From assembly GCA_014825775.1 (NCBI GenBank), contig MVAQ01000089.1, forward strand, positions 1 through 64,000: 64,000 nt of DNA, written 5' to 3'. A program made the position numbers and the translations under genes. The notes under the pieces were generated by a model. The model ran no database searches, was not told the origin of the DNA, and worked only from the letters and a program-made list of their open reading frames with translations. Shown in pieces: positions 1 to 11,851 of the stretch; position 1 is the stretch's first letter; each line of letters starts with the position of its first letter. Origin of the DNA: Krasilnikovozyma curviuscula (taxonomy: Eukaryota > Basidiomycota > Tremellomycetes > Cystofilobasidiales > Mrakiaceae).

Positions 1-772
1 ATTTCTATTTCTGTATGCTCTTAGGCGATGTCATAGGCAACATCCTTCTAGACACCTTTGAAATGTCATGCACAATTGATACATCTTCAAACTCTGTAGG
101 AGAAACATTGTAAGTCATTTCCCAGGGACAGAAATTGCGGCCGGCTAGTGAATCCCTTACCATTTTCGCTTCTTGATCAGTTACGTGGAAATCTCGGAGA
201 AGATTCCAGGAGGAGGAGTATGTGAAAACAATTGCTGCACACCTGATCATAAAGGTTACGCATTTCAAGTCGACTTTGTCGAGGAAGCTGCTGATGCCGA
301 AAGCGCCATAATTGTCCAGGTTTAGACGAGAATTACCTTTCTTAGTCTATTTCGACTTCTTCGTATATATTCGGCCTACATATGCTTTTCTGAAGTTGAT
401 ATTCGAGTAAAAGTTGTATGGGCAGATGGTTCACAAAAGATAATTTTGCAGTCGTCTACATTTACTCGCCCCATTCTCAAGAACTAGCTTGAAGATTATC
501 GATTCAAGACTTGCATTAGGTCGGCTGAATGGAAGGATATGAGAAGGTGCGAGACCAATCTCATGATGCACGTCAGTAAGAAGACCGTTGCCGTCTCGGT
601 GCATGAGTCTAGTTCAAGAGAGACTCTGGTGATTTTGACCAAAAATTGCAACAAGCACATGGCAGTGACAAATCAATGAATCGATATTCTATATAGTGCC
701 CAACTAACTTGGTGAATTGAGGAGATCGCTAGCACTGTCAGGAGTAGCAACCCTTCGGACGGGCATCGCGGA
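1..772. other. Left edge, no supported gene
   Basis: No convincing gene is seen. A minus-strand open frame of 87 codons (5-268) has ordinary amino-acid composition and could be the last exon of a gene whose other exons are not recognised, but it has no motif I know. The rest is AT-rich with frequent stops in all frames. Confidence 0.3.
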
Positions 773-1257
773 TTAAGCCTTGACACCAGCAAGCTGAGAG
801 AAAACATATAGTTTCCCCCAGCTGTTTGCACCGCTATTGTTTAAAATTGCACGCTGATACTTGCTTTCGCCTTTCTTTATTCCAGAACCTTTCAGACTGC
901 TATCAAAGCGAATCCCGTAACTTTTCCAGTCCCCTATCCTCTGGGGATCATTCCACCTCTGTTGGTTCTCGCTTCGCTGTTCCTTGCTCTTCATCGAAGA
1001 TGCGACTCTAGCAGCTTTTGATTCTTGGAATGCTTTTCCCTCGAGCGAAGCATAACGATTGAAAAAGTCATGGATAACTGGCGCGATTTTTTCAGCATCT
1101 AGAGCAGTGTTGTTTTGACTGCGAGCGCAGGCATCGTTTTTACATCATGACGAACATTTCAACGTCCCACTGAGCGTCACACAATCTTCCTTAAACTTCG
1201 GACTGACAGGGAGATTCGTTGTAACAGACGACAGGAGAGAGCAGACGATAAATACAT
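773..1257 (-). CDS. Hypothetical small protein (about 131 aa)
   Basis: Unrecognised. A minus-strand frame is open from the acceptor near 1119 down to the stop at 773 and reads like real protein: charged and helical in the middle, then Gly/Ser/Lys-rich with the C-terminus SQLAGVKA. It has no upstream in-frame Met before about residue 59. It becomes a full gene if a first exon 1257-1208 is joined across an 89-nt intron (donor GTCAGT, acceptor CGCAG); the phase fits exactly. That first exon encodes MYLSSALSCRLLQRISL, which is Arg-rich, lacks acidic residues and resembles a mitochondrial targeting peptide. The mitochondrial location is inference. The gene lies head to head with the arylsulfotransferase (start 1579). 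A random open frame cannot be excluded. Confidence 0.4.
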
Positions 1258-1578
1258 TTAAATTATTTGTTTTTCCAGGCTCTGAGTGGCTGCGAGGGAC
1301 GAGTGACATCACGCGAGTTCAAGCTTGCTCGTGTGCGTGGTCCTTTGTGGCAAGAAAAGATCTGCGCACGCAGCGAGACCCTGATGTTTTTCTCTTGGTT
1401 CCTCTGCCACTCATCAAAAGGCAACCCGTTCTGCATACTACGTTAATTTTCCCTGCAACTCACCCTGGTACCGTCCAGCTCTATTACTCCCTTTCAGGAC
1501 AACTGGTGAATAACCCCGAAGCATATTTACATTACGGTCTCCATTCGAGCTCACTCTCCTTCCAGACCTCGAATCACC

Positions 1579-4115
1579 ATGCTCTACCAATCGAAGCCTC
1601 TTCTCACCAGAACCTCTCGTCTTCTGTGCCTCTGTGCGCTCAATGCAATTTCGGCGGTAGCCTCTGATGTTGTGGCTCTGAACTCGACGGATTATTCAGA
1701 CGGTTCTTTGGGTAGTGGACCCTTCCAGTCATTTTATTCCTCTTCTTTGACACCGTAAGTTTGAATTTACCCCCTCCATCTGTTTGATATCCGCCTCAGC
1801 CATTGTTGAAGGAAGAAGTAAATTAAGAGCAAACGCGCTGACGCGCATACTCTTATATTATTTTATAGCGCTGAATGGAACATCGTACTCCCTATAAATG
1901 ACACAACAGCACCGCAGCTATCGAAAGGTTTGATTTTTTTTGCACCCCGAGGTACAGATGTGCAACAACCTGGAGCATTGATTTTTGATCAAAATGGGAC
2001 GATGATATGGAGTGGCTCTGAATATGGTCAAACCCTTTCATTCCAAACTGCTACCTTTCAAGATCAGCCAGTTTTAACTATCTGGACTGGAACCATTGAA
2101 GGAGCAGGCTTTGGTTCCGGATACGACCTGATCTTAAATGAGAATTACCAGGTCATTCACAACATGTAAGCACTTTCGCGGTCGGTTTCGAGAATGATTT
2201 TGATCTTTGTTTCAGTCACTTACCCTTTCCTTGCTTGTAGTACTATTCAGGGCGAGAACAATACTCTCGGTGAGCCCGAACATAAGTTCTTGGTTTGACC
2301 TCTACTTCCCTCGCTGATATGTGTTTCGAACCTGGGTTGGAACTAAAGCCGATTTCCATGAGTTTCAGATCACGGATAATAGCACTGCTCTAATGACTGG
2401 ATACAAATATTCTTCCTACGATCTATCTTCTTATAACATTACAGATGGAGTTATCGTCTCTGGACTCGCACAGGAACTCAACATTACTTCAAGTAAGTTA
2501 CTTGGAGCACTGAAGGTATTACGTCTGTGTCTGACCTAGTTTGACCTTCTAATACAGACGAGCCAATCTTTACTTGGAATAGTATTGACCATGTCAATCC
2601 CTCTGATTGTTATGCTTCACCGGGTTCAACTGGAACCTCTTTCACAAATCCTTGGGTGTGTTCAAAATCATCACTGTTTTGAACGAACCTACAAACGAGT
2701 GTTCTCTGACCTTTGTTCAACTACAGGATTGGTTTCATATCAACAGCATCGAGAAGGATGACTCAGGAAACTATGTAAGAGGCTGCTCTTTCACTTTGAT
2801 GCTCGCACACTCAATAGACACTTATATTCACTTCATCTCTGACCATTGAACTCCTTGCAGTTAATCAGTAGCAGGCATTGTCATACTATCTACTACGGTA
2901 AACACATTTTCTTCTGAGTTTTATTATCGATGTGACCTGAGCGACTAAATTTGTCTTTGTTTGGTTGAAAGTGAACTCTACTGGTGATATTCTCTGGCAA
3001 ATGGGGGGAAAGAATTCTAGTTTCACAATGGGCGATGGAACTGGGTTTGAGTGGCAACATGATGCTAGATGGGTGAATAAAAGCACTACTCAAATCAGGT
3101 AAAGGTTCTTTCCAGATCTTTTGAGTCATCGAAACTTGAACTCATCACTTTGTTTCTCATATTTCTCTCACTAACTGAACAGTCTCTTCGACAACGCTGC
3201 AACATCATGGGAAACTGACGAAACTGAAGCTCGTGGACTCATTCTGGACCTAGACTTCAGTAACATGACAGTCACACTGAATCAAGAGTTGTTGCCGTGG
3301 AATGCGACAGTATCCCCGTCACAAGGTGGCTTACAGATTCAGGAGAATGGTAATAGAATGGTTGGTTGGGGACAAACACCTTGGTTTGCAGAGTACAATG
3401 TCGATGGAGAAATTCTTTGGACTGTTCAATTTGGAGTGGGGAATGTTCAAGGCTGTAAGAGAACCCATCCACTTTTACGCTTAAATTGAATTTTTTCACT
3501 CACAATATTTACGCTTGGGTTTTAGATCGAGTCTTTAGGAACGAGTGGACTGGTATCCCCTTCACTAGTCCTTCAATAGCCGTTGTGTCGAACACGACGG
3601 TTAATACTGTGGCAGCATACGCGAGCTGGAATGGACATACAGAAATTTCGTAAGCAGATATGACCTCACCTCAATACCCATAAATACTAATTCTATTGGC
3701 GGCGGTGATCTATTGTAATAGATTTTGGCAACTCCTTGGTTCCAACGACGGAAACTCAACATATTCAATTTCCAACGTTACAAAGACAGGTTTCGAAACT
3801 CAGCTCAACATCACAGCCAACGACTACACATATTATCAAGTAGCAGCTTTCGATTCCAATGATAACGTCCTTGGCTTCTCAAACTTCTCTAACATTGGAG
3901 GAACCTCTTGGCTAAACGCAACCGCGCTTGAGACGTCAGAGATAACTTCTTCCCATGGAATTGGAGCTGGATCCACAGCTACTGCGACATCCAGCTCAAG
4001 TACGGCGACTTCAACAAGTGCCTCGACCTCTTCTTCAGTGTCATCTTATTCAATGGGGGGTGTAACTCATATTGTTGTTGGAATAGCGTCACTTTTGCTT
4101 TTGTGTACTTTTTAA
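1579..4115 (+). CDS. Secreted, probably GPI-anchored arylsulfotransferase (ASST) family protein
   Basis: Fungal arylsulfotransferase-like protein, a beta-propeller fold related to enzymes that move sulfate between phenolic compounds. The N-terminus (from 1579) is basic then hydrophobic (LLCLCALNAISAVAS), a signal peptide. Family hallmarks in order are IFDQNGTMIW, ADFHEFQIT, then IDHVNPSDCY, DWFHINSI, SGNY followed by LISSRHCHT, and GDILWQMGG. Many N-x-S/T sites suit secretion. The tail is Ser/Thr-rich and ends in a hydrophobic stretch (IVVGIASLLLLCTF), typical of a GPI signal. There are about ten short introns, for example 1755-1868, and one 29-nt exon at 2241-2269. ADFHEF is only formed if the intron running from 2270 to the AG just before CCGATTTCC is removed. 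The physiological substrate is unknown for the fungal branch. Confidence 0.85.
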
Positions 4116-4703
4116 GTTATAGGGGGTTATGTCACTTGTTTCGTATTTTTATTTATTTTATTGACGCATTTGACTGTGCTCGGCGTGAATTTTCGCCCTT
4201 TGCTTCAAATCGAGCAACCTGACAGTGGCCAAGTGAATGGCTCGCTTCCAACTATTTGTGTTATTCCCTCCTTTCATTCACACATCTGATAATTTCAAAG
4301 GCAAAGCCGAAATCCCTTTGATATTCTCGAAAGTACCTACAGATTAGCGATATAGCAACCCAGTTGAGTCGGAGGACTTAAAATTTATTCGAGTACAGTC
4401 TCCTCATAACCACCTTGCACCAGTTTAAAGGCTTACGCGAGTCGTTTCGACCAAGAGCGGAAAATCTGACAAGGAATGGCAGAAAAAAGAGCCTCTATAC
4501 CTTTTTTTAAACTAATCTTGGATGGTGTGTGGAAGAGCTTTAAGAAGGAAGAGATGAAGTGAATGAAAGATTTCGACATTTCAGGAAGCACAGCGCTACA
4601 GTTGTTTCTTGCTCAGCTGGCAGGACTTTGAACCGTAGTATATATTCGAACAACAGGTTGGAATCGATGCAAATTCTAATCTAAAATGGAGAATTTCCAC
4701 ACA
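4116..4703. other. Convergent intergenic region
   Basis: Lies between the 3' ends of the arylsulfotransferase (+) and TRK (-). Stops occur in all frames and I see no gene. It presumably holds both 3' UTRs. Confidence 0.5.
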
Positions 4704-7700
4704 CTACACCTCCTTCTTGTTTGTGACATCCAAGTCGCCCACGCTTGAGCTTGAAGGCCCCGCAGACTTCTCTATGGAGCTTTCCTGCTCTTCGTCTTCT
4801 TCTTCACCTTCGCATTCTCCAGACCCTGTTCTACGTCCATTCAGAGACGGATACCCTGACGGCGACGTCTGGCTTCGTGGTACCTTGTGCGTCGGAGGTG
4901 GTAAAACTTCAAACACTGGGTCTGACGAGCTTTTGCGCCGTCGATGGAGGATGCGCGGTGAAGTTGGTGACGTTGGGTCGTCATCTTCGTAAAAAACTGA
5001 ATTGTGTTTGTTGCCGTCGTCTGGGTCCATAGAACGACGAAGGGAGTTTGTCATTGATGGTTTACGGATGTTGAGAGGAAAAGAGGTTGAGTTTTGTCGA
5101 CCAACGGCGAAGGAAGAACGGCTACAGTCAAGACAAAGATGGATGAGACACAGACCCAACTCTAAGAAAAGAAACACTGACCTGTCTCTACGAATAGAAC
5201 GGCGCATCTCATCCTCTGACGCGATTGCTTCGTCTTCTTGTCGAAATTCTGGTGACAGGCAAAAGTTGATATCAGTATTACTCTGAACAGAAATATAATC
5301 ATATAGAAACCTACCCATAGGTAACATCACCGCTCGATCGATTGCAACGGGTAGTCCTAGCAGAGGTGTTTTCATTCAATGGGTCAATTAGTCGAACCAC
5401 AAGGTTACGAGCTGCCTCTCACCTCTATGACGTCCTCGAATCATCACAATACACACCACTAATTTACTTAGGACCGAAAAGGCACCAGAAAAGCTGCAAA
5501 CAGGATGTCAGAATTGATGCAGCTGCGCAGAAAGGTAAGGACGTCGCTCACGAGTAATTGTCGTACGGAACACCGAGACTGAGCCCAACACCGCCGTAAG
5601 CGGAGACAAGCTCAAATATGATGTCAAAAATGTTGAACCATGAGGCTGATGCGCTATCATTGATGTTCCCTCTCTCGATAATGCAGACGAGCCAGAGAGC
5701 GAAGCCTGAACATCAATAGTCAGTCTACCTGAGAGGAAATCAGGCAAAAAAGAACAAGGAAACGAATTCTCACCAAGCCACCAAATATCAAACGCTAATT
5801 GTCTTCTAGCGTGAAAGGCAATGTATTTGCTCCAAACGGCCATTCGAGACTTCCCTTCGTTGGTGGTGGACGCAAAGTCATCTTCATCTTCCTCATCTTC
5901 TTCATCCCCGTCTTGAAAAAGACCAAGACTCCTCTCCTCATACACATTCGTAGATCGAACTGAAAGTGCGATAGGGTAAACCGAGATGTACCTGTTGTAG
6001 CCGGTTGAAAAGCAATGAGACGTGTTAATTACGGGAGTGATCGGGCCAACTACAATAAGGAGATGTAACGCACATCATAATTGTGTACAGTACCTTAACT
6101 GCGGGAGCTAAATTAGCTAACGGAACGATTCCAAACCCAGCAGCTCGGACAGCCGCACTCTGAAGTAATCCATCGGCCATCCTGGTGCCGACGGGAATAG
6201 ACTCAATCGCAGGCGTGCCAATGTCGAGGATCAAGAAGCAGACCCAATCAGTGAGGGTCATAATGATAATGATGAAGAACAGAAAAAAAGTTTGGTGGGA
6301 TGGGAAGAGGTATAGGTAGCAGCGGCGTGGGTGGTCAAGAAGAAAGTGACAGGTCTCGTAGATTCGAGAGGTGACAGGGACGACCTTAGCGATGACCCAA
6401 CTATCGATAAGAAGAGGAAAAGGAGTCAGTACTGAAGGAAAAATGCCACAGTAAGCATTCAGGTGACGGACATGGTGAACCGAAGGCTGGGGGAAAAGAA
6501 AAATTGACGAGCGGACATTATCAGCACTTGATGATGGGAGGACAGAAACAGACCACAAACTCACAAGACCGGATAAGCAGTATTACCAGCCAAAATCATG
6601 AAAATGAGTACCTAGGAATGAGGGCAACAGTCCGGTCAGAGAATGAGAGTGAAGCAAGACGGAAGGTGATATTAAAGGACGACGCACGAAAATCATCAGG
6701 TACGCCGTCTGAAACTGCAGCATTGATTGATCGACGAGCGACATGCCTGTATTGGAGAATGCCGAGACGACCTGAAATACGGAGAACCAGCCAATGGTGA
6801 CTTCGTTGCCAATCTGGTTTGAGAAAACGGAGTTCCAATGGCCACCGACTTTGATGTATGGGTAGATGGTGACAAAGCCAAAGAGTTGGATACCGATATA
6901 ATACTAAAGCCCCAACGATCAGAAAGAGAACCAACACCGACGGGATTCGAAATAACGATGAAGACTGAAGGGTAGGAGACTTACGCAGGGAATGATCCAC
7001 AGCAAGATCTTGAGCGTCCTGTATTCAACTCCACCTAACTCCTCCAGCTGATCACTCGTCAAATCTTTGAAGTGCGAGTTCCTTCCAACCACGGCGTCGA
7101 AACTGATGTACGGCGCGTTCTTGACGTCTCTGTCCCCCGAGAGGCTCCGCCGCGAATTTGAGTTTGTGGATGCGTACGTCGCCGTGCGCGGGACTGTGAA
7201 CGAGCGCGAAAGAGTGCGTGATATAGTTGGCTGGATTTTGGGAAAGAAGTATTCTACTGCTGAGCGCACCATCTCGAGTGGGGTGGGGAAGCCTCCGAAA
7301 CCGGACTGGTGGAGGGAGTCATCCAAATACGTCAGTGAACAGATTTTTTTTTCTTTGAGACCTAAGAAAGAAGAGCTTACATGTTTTGCTGATCGAGAGG
7401 GACCAGTGGCAGTTCTCGGTAGCCCGTAGTTCGGTAGAGATCCTCTGGACTGAACCGGTGCCAACGACCGGCGACCAGTAAAAGCTACCGACACAACCGC
7501 GTTACCACATTAGAATTCATGGACGAAGATGAAAACCGACAACACCATTAGAAACTCACTTCGATCGAATGGGATACCAGTCGCACCCCCACCAACCGCA
7601 CCAGCTGCATTCGTCCTCCTCGACAGCCCGGCAGAACCAGGCACATGTTCATGATCACCGCGGTCGTCGTCGGGTGCGAACTCGATTGTGTGTGTTCGCG

Positions 7701-9125
7701 GGAAGTACTTCGCGGTTGGTGTAGGGATATCGGCCGCTGCCGGTAGGTTGTGTGATAGTGGGAACGAAGGGTGCTGCTGTTGGCGAATGTGGTGGTGTGC
7801 CGGGGATTCCTGGTCGGGGTCGAACGCGATTGATTTCGAGCGGTGGCCTTCGCCGTCGTCTTCGATGATCTCTATGGTGTGTGAGCGAGGGAAATACTTG
7901 ATGTGTTCTGCTCGGAGGTTTGTGCGGTCGGGGAGGGGCTGCAATGGGTCAAAGGCGATGGAGCGCGAGCGGTGAGATGGATCTGTGACAAGACAGAGAT
8001 AGGATCCATTGAATAAATAAATAAAGGGGAAACGGTATTTGTCACTTCGTCACTCACAATGTGATTCTTCGGGTTGAATCGGAACAGGAGATTCACCCCT
8101 ATATTTTGAATCAGGTAGAATCTGATTGTCAATGATTCCTCCAGAGACACCAACACTACCAGCAATCCCATGTTCTCTATCATCCTCCCTATCTCTTCTT
8201 AATCTCCTCCCATCTCTCTCGTTTGCGACCCCACCCATATGGCCGCTCAGATTGACGAGCATCGGCGCAGCGTCCACGCGACGAATCATGTCAGTCGAGA
8301 AGCCGCCAGTGGGGGGTGTTCGTTTCCCAGTTGTCCTAGATTTAGTTCCACCTGACGAAAAATTACCTTGCTGGGACCGTTTGCGGTTCAGCTTCTGGTG
8401 CCGGGCGGCGTCGATTACGTTCTGAAATTTCTTTTCAAAGTAGTATCGACGGACGGCGATCGTGATGAGGGAGACGGCTGAAGAAAGAAAATTGGAAAAA
8501 GGAGAAGGTATCAAATTACGACTTTCAAGGTGAAAAGGGAGATTGACAAAGATGTTCGAGTAAAGTTTGATGCTACTGACTGACGGGGGAGCCCACGAGC
8601 ATTTGGAGAAAGATAATAGCCTGTTGCCAGCCGGTGAGGGTGCTGAAGTTGACAGTAGCGAGACCACAGACAGCCATTGCACTATGAAGGATAAAATGGG
8701 AATGTCAGGTTCGGAATAAAAGGAGGAGGGAGGGGGCCGACTGACGAAACGCAGTTAAAGAGGCAGTCGATGTATTCAATGTGGTGAGTTCCATTGGACG
8801 CATACATTATGCCAGACATAACCTGAAAAATCAATGGAGTACCCGCATCAGACTTCTGTACGGTGGTACTTAGAGAACTTGACTTGTGAACTCACCAACG
8901 GGACCTTTGAGCACGCACGCAGAAAAAAACTTCTCAGTACCAGCCCTCATTAGGATTTTCATGCAATAGCTTACTCACGATTGTGAAAGTAAGCAAATGG
9001 ACCCGATAGAAGTTCAAGTTCTTCCTCGTCCAAGCGATCCATCCTACAGGCGGGGTGGCAGCGTCCCACTGCGAAGGAGCGACAGAGGCAGCGCCAATGG
9101 TGCCAAACCGTCTGAGGCTGACCAT
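4704..9125 (-). CDS. TRK1: Trk-type high-affinity potassium transporter
   Basis: Plasma-membrane K+ uptake protein of the fungal TRK/HKT superfamily, built from four M1-P-M2 units. All four selectivity-filter segments are visible with their glycine: CGLATVNFS, SNTGMSLVD, RAAGFGIV and YGGVGLSLG. Before the first loop is the family signature NLNFYRVHLL...SGIMYASNG...YIDCLFNCVS, and after it WQQAIIFLQM. A long cytosolic loop (about 8450-7050) follows ITIAVRRYYF; it is rich in Ser/Arg/His and carries duplicated short motifs. The C-terminus is acidic and Ser-rich. The first unit needs a 9-nt exon (8896-8904, VPL). There are about a dozen other introns. I chose the Met at 9125 because about 48 residues then precede M1, as is usual; an in-frame Met at 9305 is the alternative. 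The gene is divergent from the AAGAB-like gene. Confidence 0.92.
8896..8904 (-). other. TRK1: 9-nt micro-exon of TRK (Val-Pro-Leu)
   Basis: Minus-strand exon GTCCCGTTG is flanked by AG on its 5' side (intron 8978-8905, 74 nt) and GTGAGT on its 3' side (intron 8895-8823, 73 nt). Joining gives LTFTI-VPL-VMSGIMYASNG, matching the fungal Trk pattern in which Pro-Leu precedes the S/G-I-x-Y segment. Confidence 0.75.
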
Positions 9126-9423
9126 TCTTCTCTGCAACAGAGAGACCTCTGTCCCCAGGAAGGGAAAGCAAGCGTTTGTAGGAATGAACCAAGACGTTGG
9201 GGACACCTCAGACAGGAAACGCTTGCACTCGCAGGCGACAAGAATCCCTAGGGCAGGTGGCGGTGCGAATGTGTTACCCTTGACGGCGATCCAATCGATG
9301 GACATAAAAACGAAAGAGTCCTTGCTCAGGTAAACACAGACGCTTCCTATCTTGTATAGCAAATGCTGACCTTTGTTTCTTCCTCTCTCCCTCGTGCTCA
9401 GTATCGTACCCCGTACGCATAGG
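9126..9423. promoter_or_regulatory. Divergent promoter region, TRK / AAGAB-like
   Basis: About 300 nt separate the two outward-facing start codons, so the genes probably share a bidirectional promoter and short 5' UTRs. No specific factor site is claimed. If TRK starts at 9305 instead, only about 120 nt remain. Confidence 0.4.
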
Positions 9424-10890
9424 GATGGCCTCATCCACCTCGACACAAGATACCTTGAGTGAAAGGATTGCTTGCTCGATCCAAGTCCTTGGTCATGATC
9501 ACCAACAGGCCTTAGATTTTGTGCAGCGTGAGCAAAGATCTTCGAATTCATGGAAGAAGACGACGACGACGGACAGCAGCCATTTGACCCTGTTCTGCTT
9601 CTAAACTCCAGGTGTCCTTAACACATCAGGACAGTCACTATCTAAAGTCAGGTCGCCAAACCTTCCCCCACCGTCACTCCTCTTCCTTGCAACCAACGGT
9701 GCTTTCGACACGCCGACGCCAGATATTGCAGAAGTTCCTTGGACGATCGACAACAAATACTACACCGCCAAAGTCGCCTTCCACATTCGAACAGATATGT
9801 CCGACACCGACCCTCTCGCATTCAAGACTCGCACAGCGGCTGCTATGAGCACTGCAACTCAAATACCCGGCGTTCTGTCACCGCCCGCATTTATATATCT
9901 CCTTCCCGAAGAAGGTGTGCAGGATAAACATGACCTCATACCTCTGTTATTTGATAGCATCAGCACCAGGTTCGAGCCGGAGATTGGTATTGCTGTAAGG
10001 ACTACCGGAAGCGGAGAGGTTGTGTGCGATACTGATGACATCGAGGAGGCCTTCGATGACATCGGTTTTGAGTATGTTGATGAAGAGGATGATGGAAATT
10101 CCAATAATGAAGATGATTCAGATGAAGATCGTCGTGGTAAGTGCAGATATCCTGTATTCTTATCGTTTTTTACCAAAAGGCGCACTTCCACTAAGGCTAC
10201 ACTATCCCGTCCTCTGTCTCTGTTCAATACGACTTTTCAGACGTCACTGGGATTGAAAGAATTATTCAGTCCCTTCACGCGTACCAGTGGCCCAATCTTG
10301 TCCTGAAGGAGAAGCCCAAGCGTTCCGCCTCGTCTCAAGCTGTTCACCTGTCTGAAGGACCACCCCACGAAGAGACATTCACAACCAAGGACCCTTCTCT
10401 ATCTACACCTTCATCCACTGTATTACCATCCATTCTCAATTCCGGCCCGTCAAACTCGACCAATTCTCTCTTTGAAAAAACTTCTGACGATGTTCTTGAG
10501 AAATCATCCCACCTTGCCGAAATCAAAGCGCTGGAGAACTGGCTGGACTCTGAAGAAGATGCAGTGTGGTCAACCAACGAAACCACTCCAGTGTCTTCCT
10601 CTTCAACTCGAGGCGTTTCCACGACGACTGCAGCGCTTCAATTTTCCGCCGGCGATTCCTCCGCCTTCGACGACGACTTCTCCCCCTTTGTCACGGCACC
10701 AGCAGTAGTACCTTCGTCATCAAAAGCAAATCACCCAGACCTATCAATCGATGACGTTGACGCGATCGGGGACACGTTCAACTATCTCACGGCAATGAGA
10801 AAGGAGATTGCGGCCATTGGTGATGACAACGAGCGGAGGGACGTGGCTGCGAGGGCGGCGATGGAGATGGTCAACAGGCTCGGTCTATGA
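9424..10890 (+). CDS. AAGAB/p34- or Irc6-like adaptin-binding protein
   Basis: Likely member of the alpha- and gamma-adaptin-binding protein family (human AAGAB/p34, yeast Irc6), which in animals helps assemble AP clathrin adaptors. The recognisable core is PWTIDNKYYTAKVAFHI, the family's WTI-x-NKYY block, after an N-terminal region with IQVLGHDHQQALDFVQRVL. Later come acidic stretches, a GIERIIQSLHAYQWPNL segment similar to the G-domain end, and a C-terminal helix (FNYLTAMRKEI...AARAAMEMVNRLGL) like the AAGAB C-terminal region. Start at 9424 with exon 1 to 9527; the intron 9528-9611 (84 nt, GTGAGC...CTCCAG) joins in phase to give VQRVLN. A second intron begins at 10137 (GTAAGT). The assignment rests on motif resemblance and length of about 430 aa. 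Confidence 0.75.
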
Positions 10891-11851
10891 GAAGACCCTT
10901 ACTCGTGATGATAGTACTTGTGAATGGCTATGAGAGAATGTGAGGGTAGATGGGGCAATATGGGTTTTGAAGAAGCGATACACCTCGCTACCTCGCTTCT
11001 CATGGGCAAAGCTGGAAGTGAATGTGCCTATTCTCTACAGCATTCGAATAGTTCAACTATTACTTATCGCGGAGTTGTGTAGTGCTATCTTGAACATTAG
11101 GTCTGATGAGTGAGAACTATATCCCATCAGCAATCAGAAGCTCCGCAAAACCAAGGACGGCTCGAGAGCTACCAAAACACAACAGCAGCTTGAAACATAA
11201 ACACTTCAGCAGAAACGGCTGCTTTCAATGACAGGGGCCATTTGTGTCATCCTGCCTGTGGCGTCTTGAACGAACTCCCCGGAGGGGAGGTTGAAAATGG
11301 AGCTCGAGCGAGCCTACACCTATCTGCTCGACGAAACTGGGATACAAGGTCAGAATTTTGCGTTGCGAGGTTGGAATTCTCAAGTTTTGATTACTGAATT
11401 GATTCCTTTTGTTGTGCCAGGCAAATTGCGTTCGACTGGGAAATAGCGATTTCCCTTTGATTTAAAGGTGAGGCCATCGACTTCGGCTCCAAGGGTTTTT
11501 GAAGAGAAGCTTGGGAGAGCTCTACAGTGGTCTATATTGTCTGTAGTTAGATACAGTGAGTGGAAGGGGGGTCTGCTGAATCTGGTTGGCGCTGTGGCCC
11601 TCGGAGGATGGCTCGCTTCGTTCCGTCCTTTTGTCGATTCTGATACTTTCTTCTGCTCCGACTGAAATGCTCAGTGGATAACTCTCTTCCTCTGTCCTGT
11701 CGACTCTTGCGCCAAAATAGCCGCGTTCCCTCCACTAGCAACCTAAATAGTCTTCACCACGATACGACCCTTCGCTCGCCTCTTCAAGAACTCGAGTGCC
11801 GCACTCACTTCCAGCGGACACTCCAGTAGCCCTTTTTCCAGGACCAAAAAC
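10891..11851 (+). other. Intergenic region, nothing recognised
   Basis: About 960 nt with only short shadow frames. It holds the 3' end of the AAGAB-like gene and the promoter of the DUF1917 gene; no RNA gene or repeat is seen. Confidence 0.4.

Noticed and set aside
7510..8682. Independent Ser/His-rich hypothetical genes on the minus strand
   Set aside because: These frames are exons of the TRK cytosolic loop, continuous with the membrane segments on both sides.
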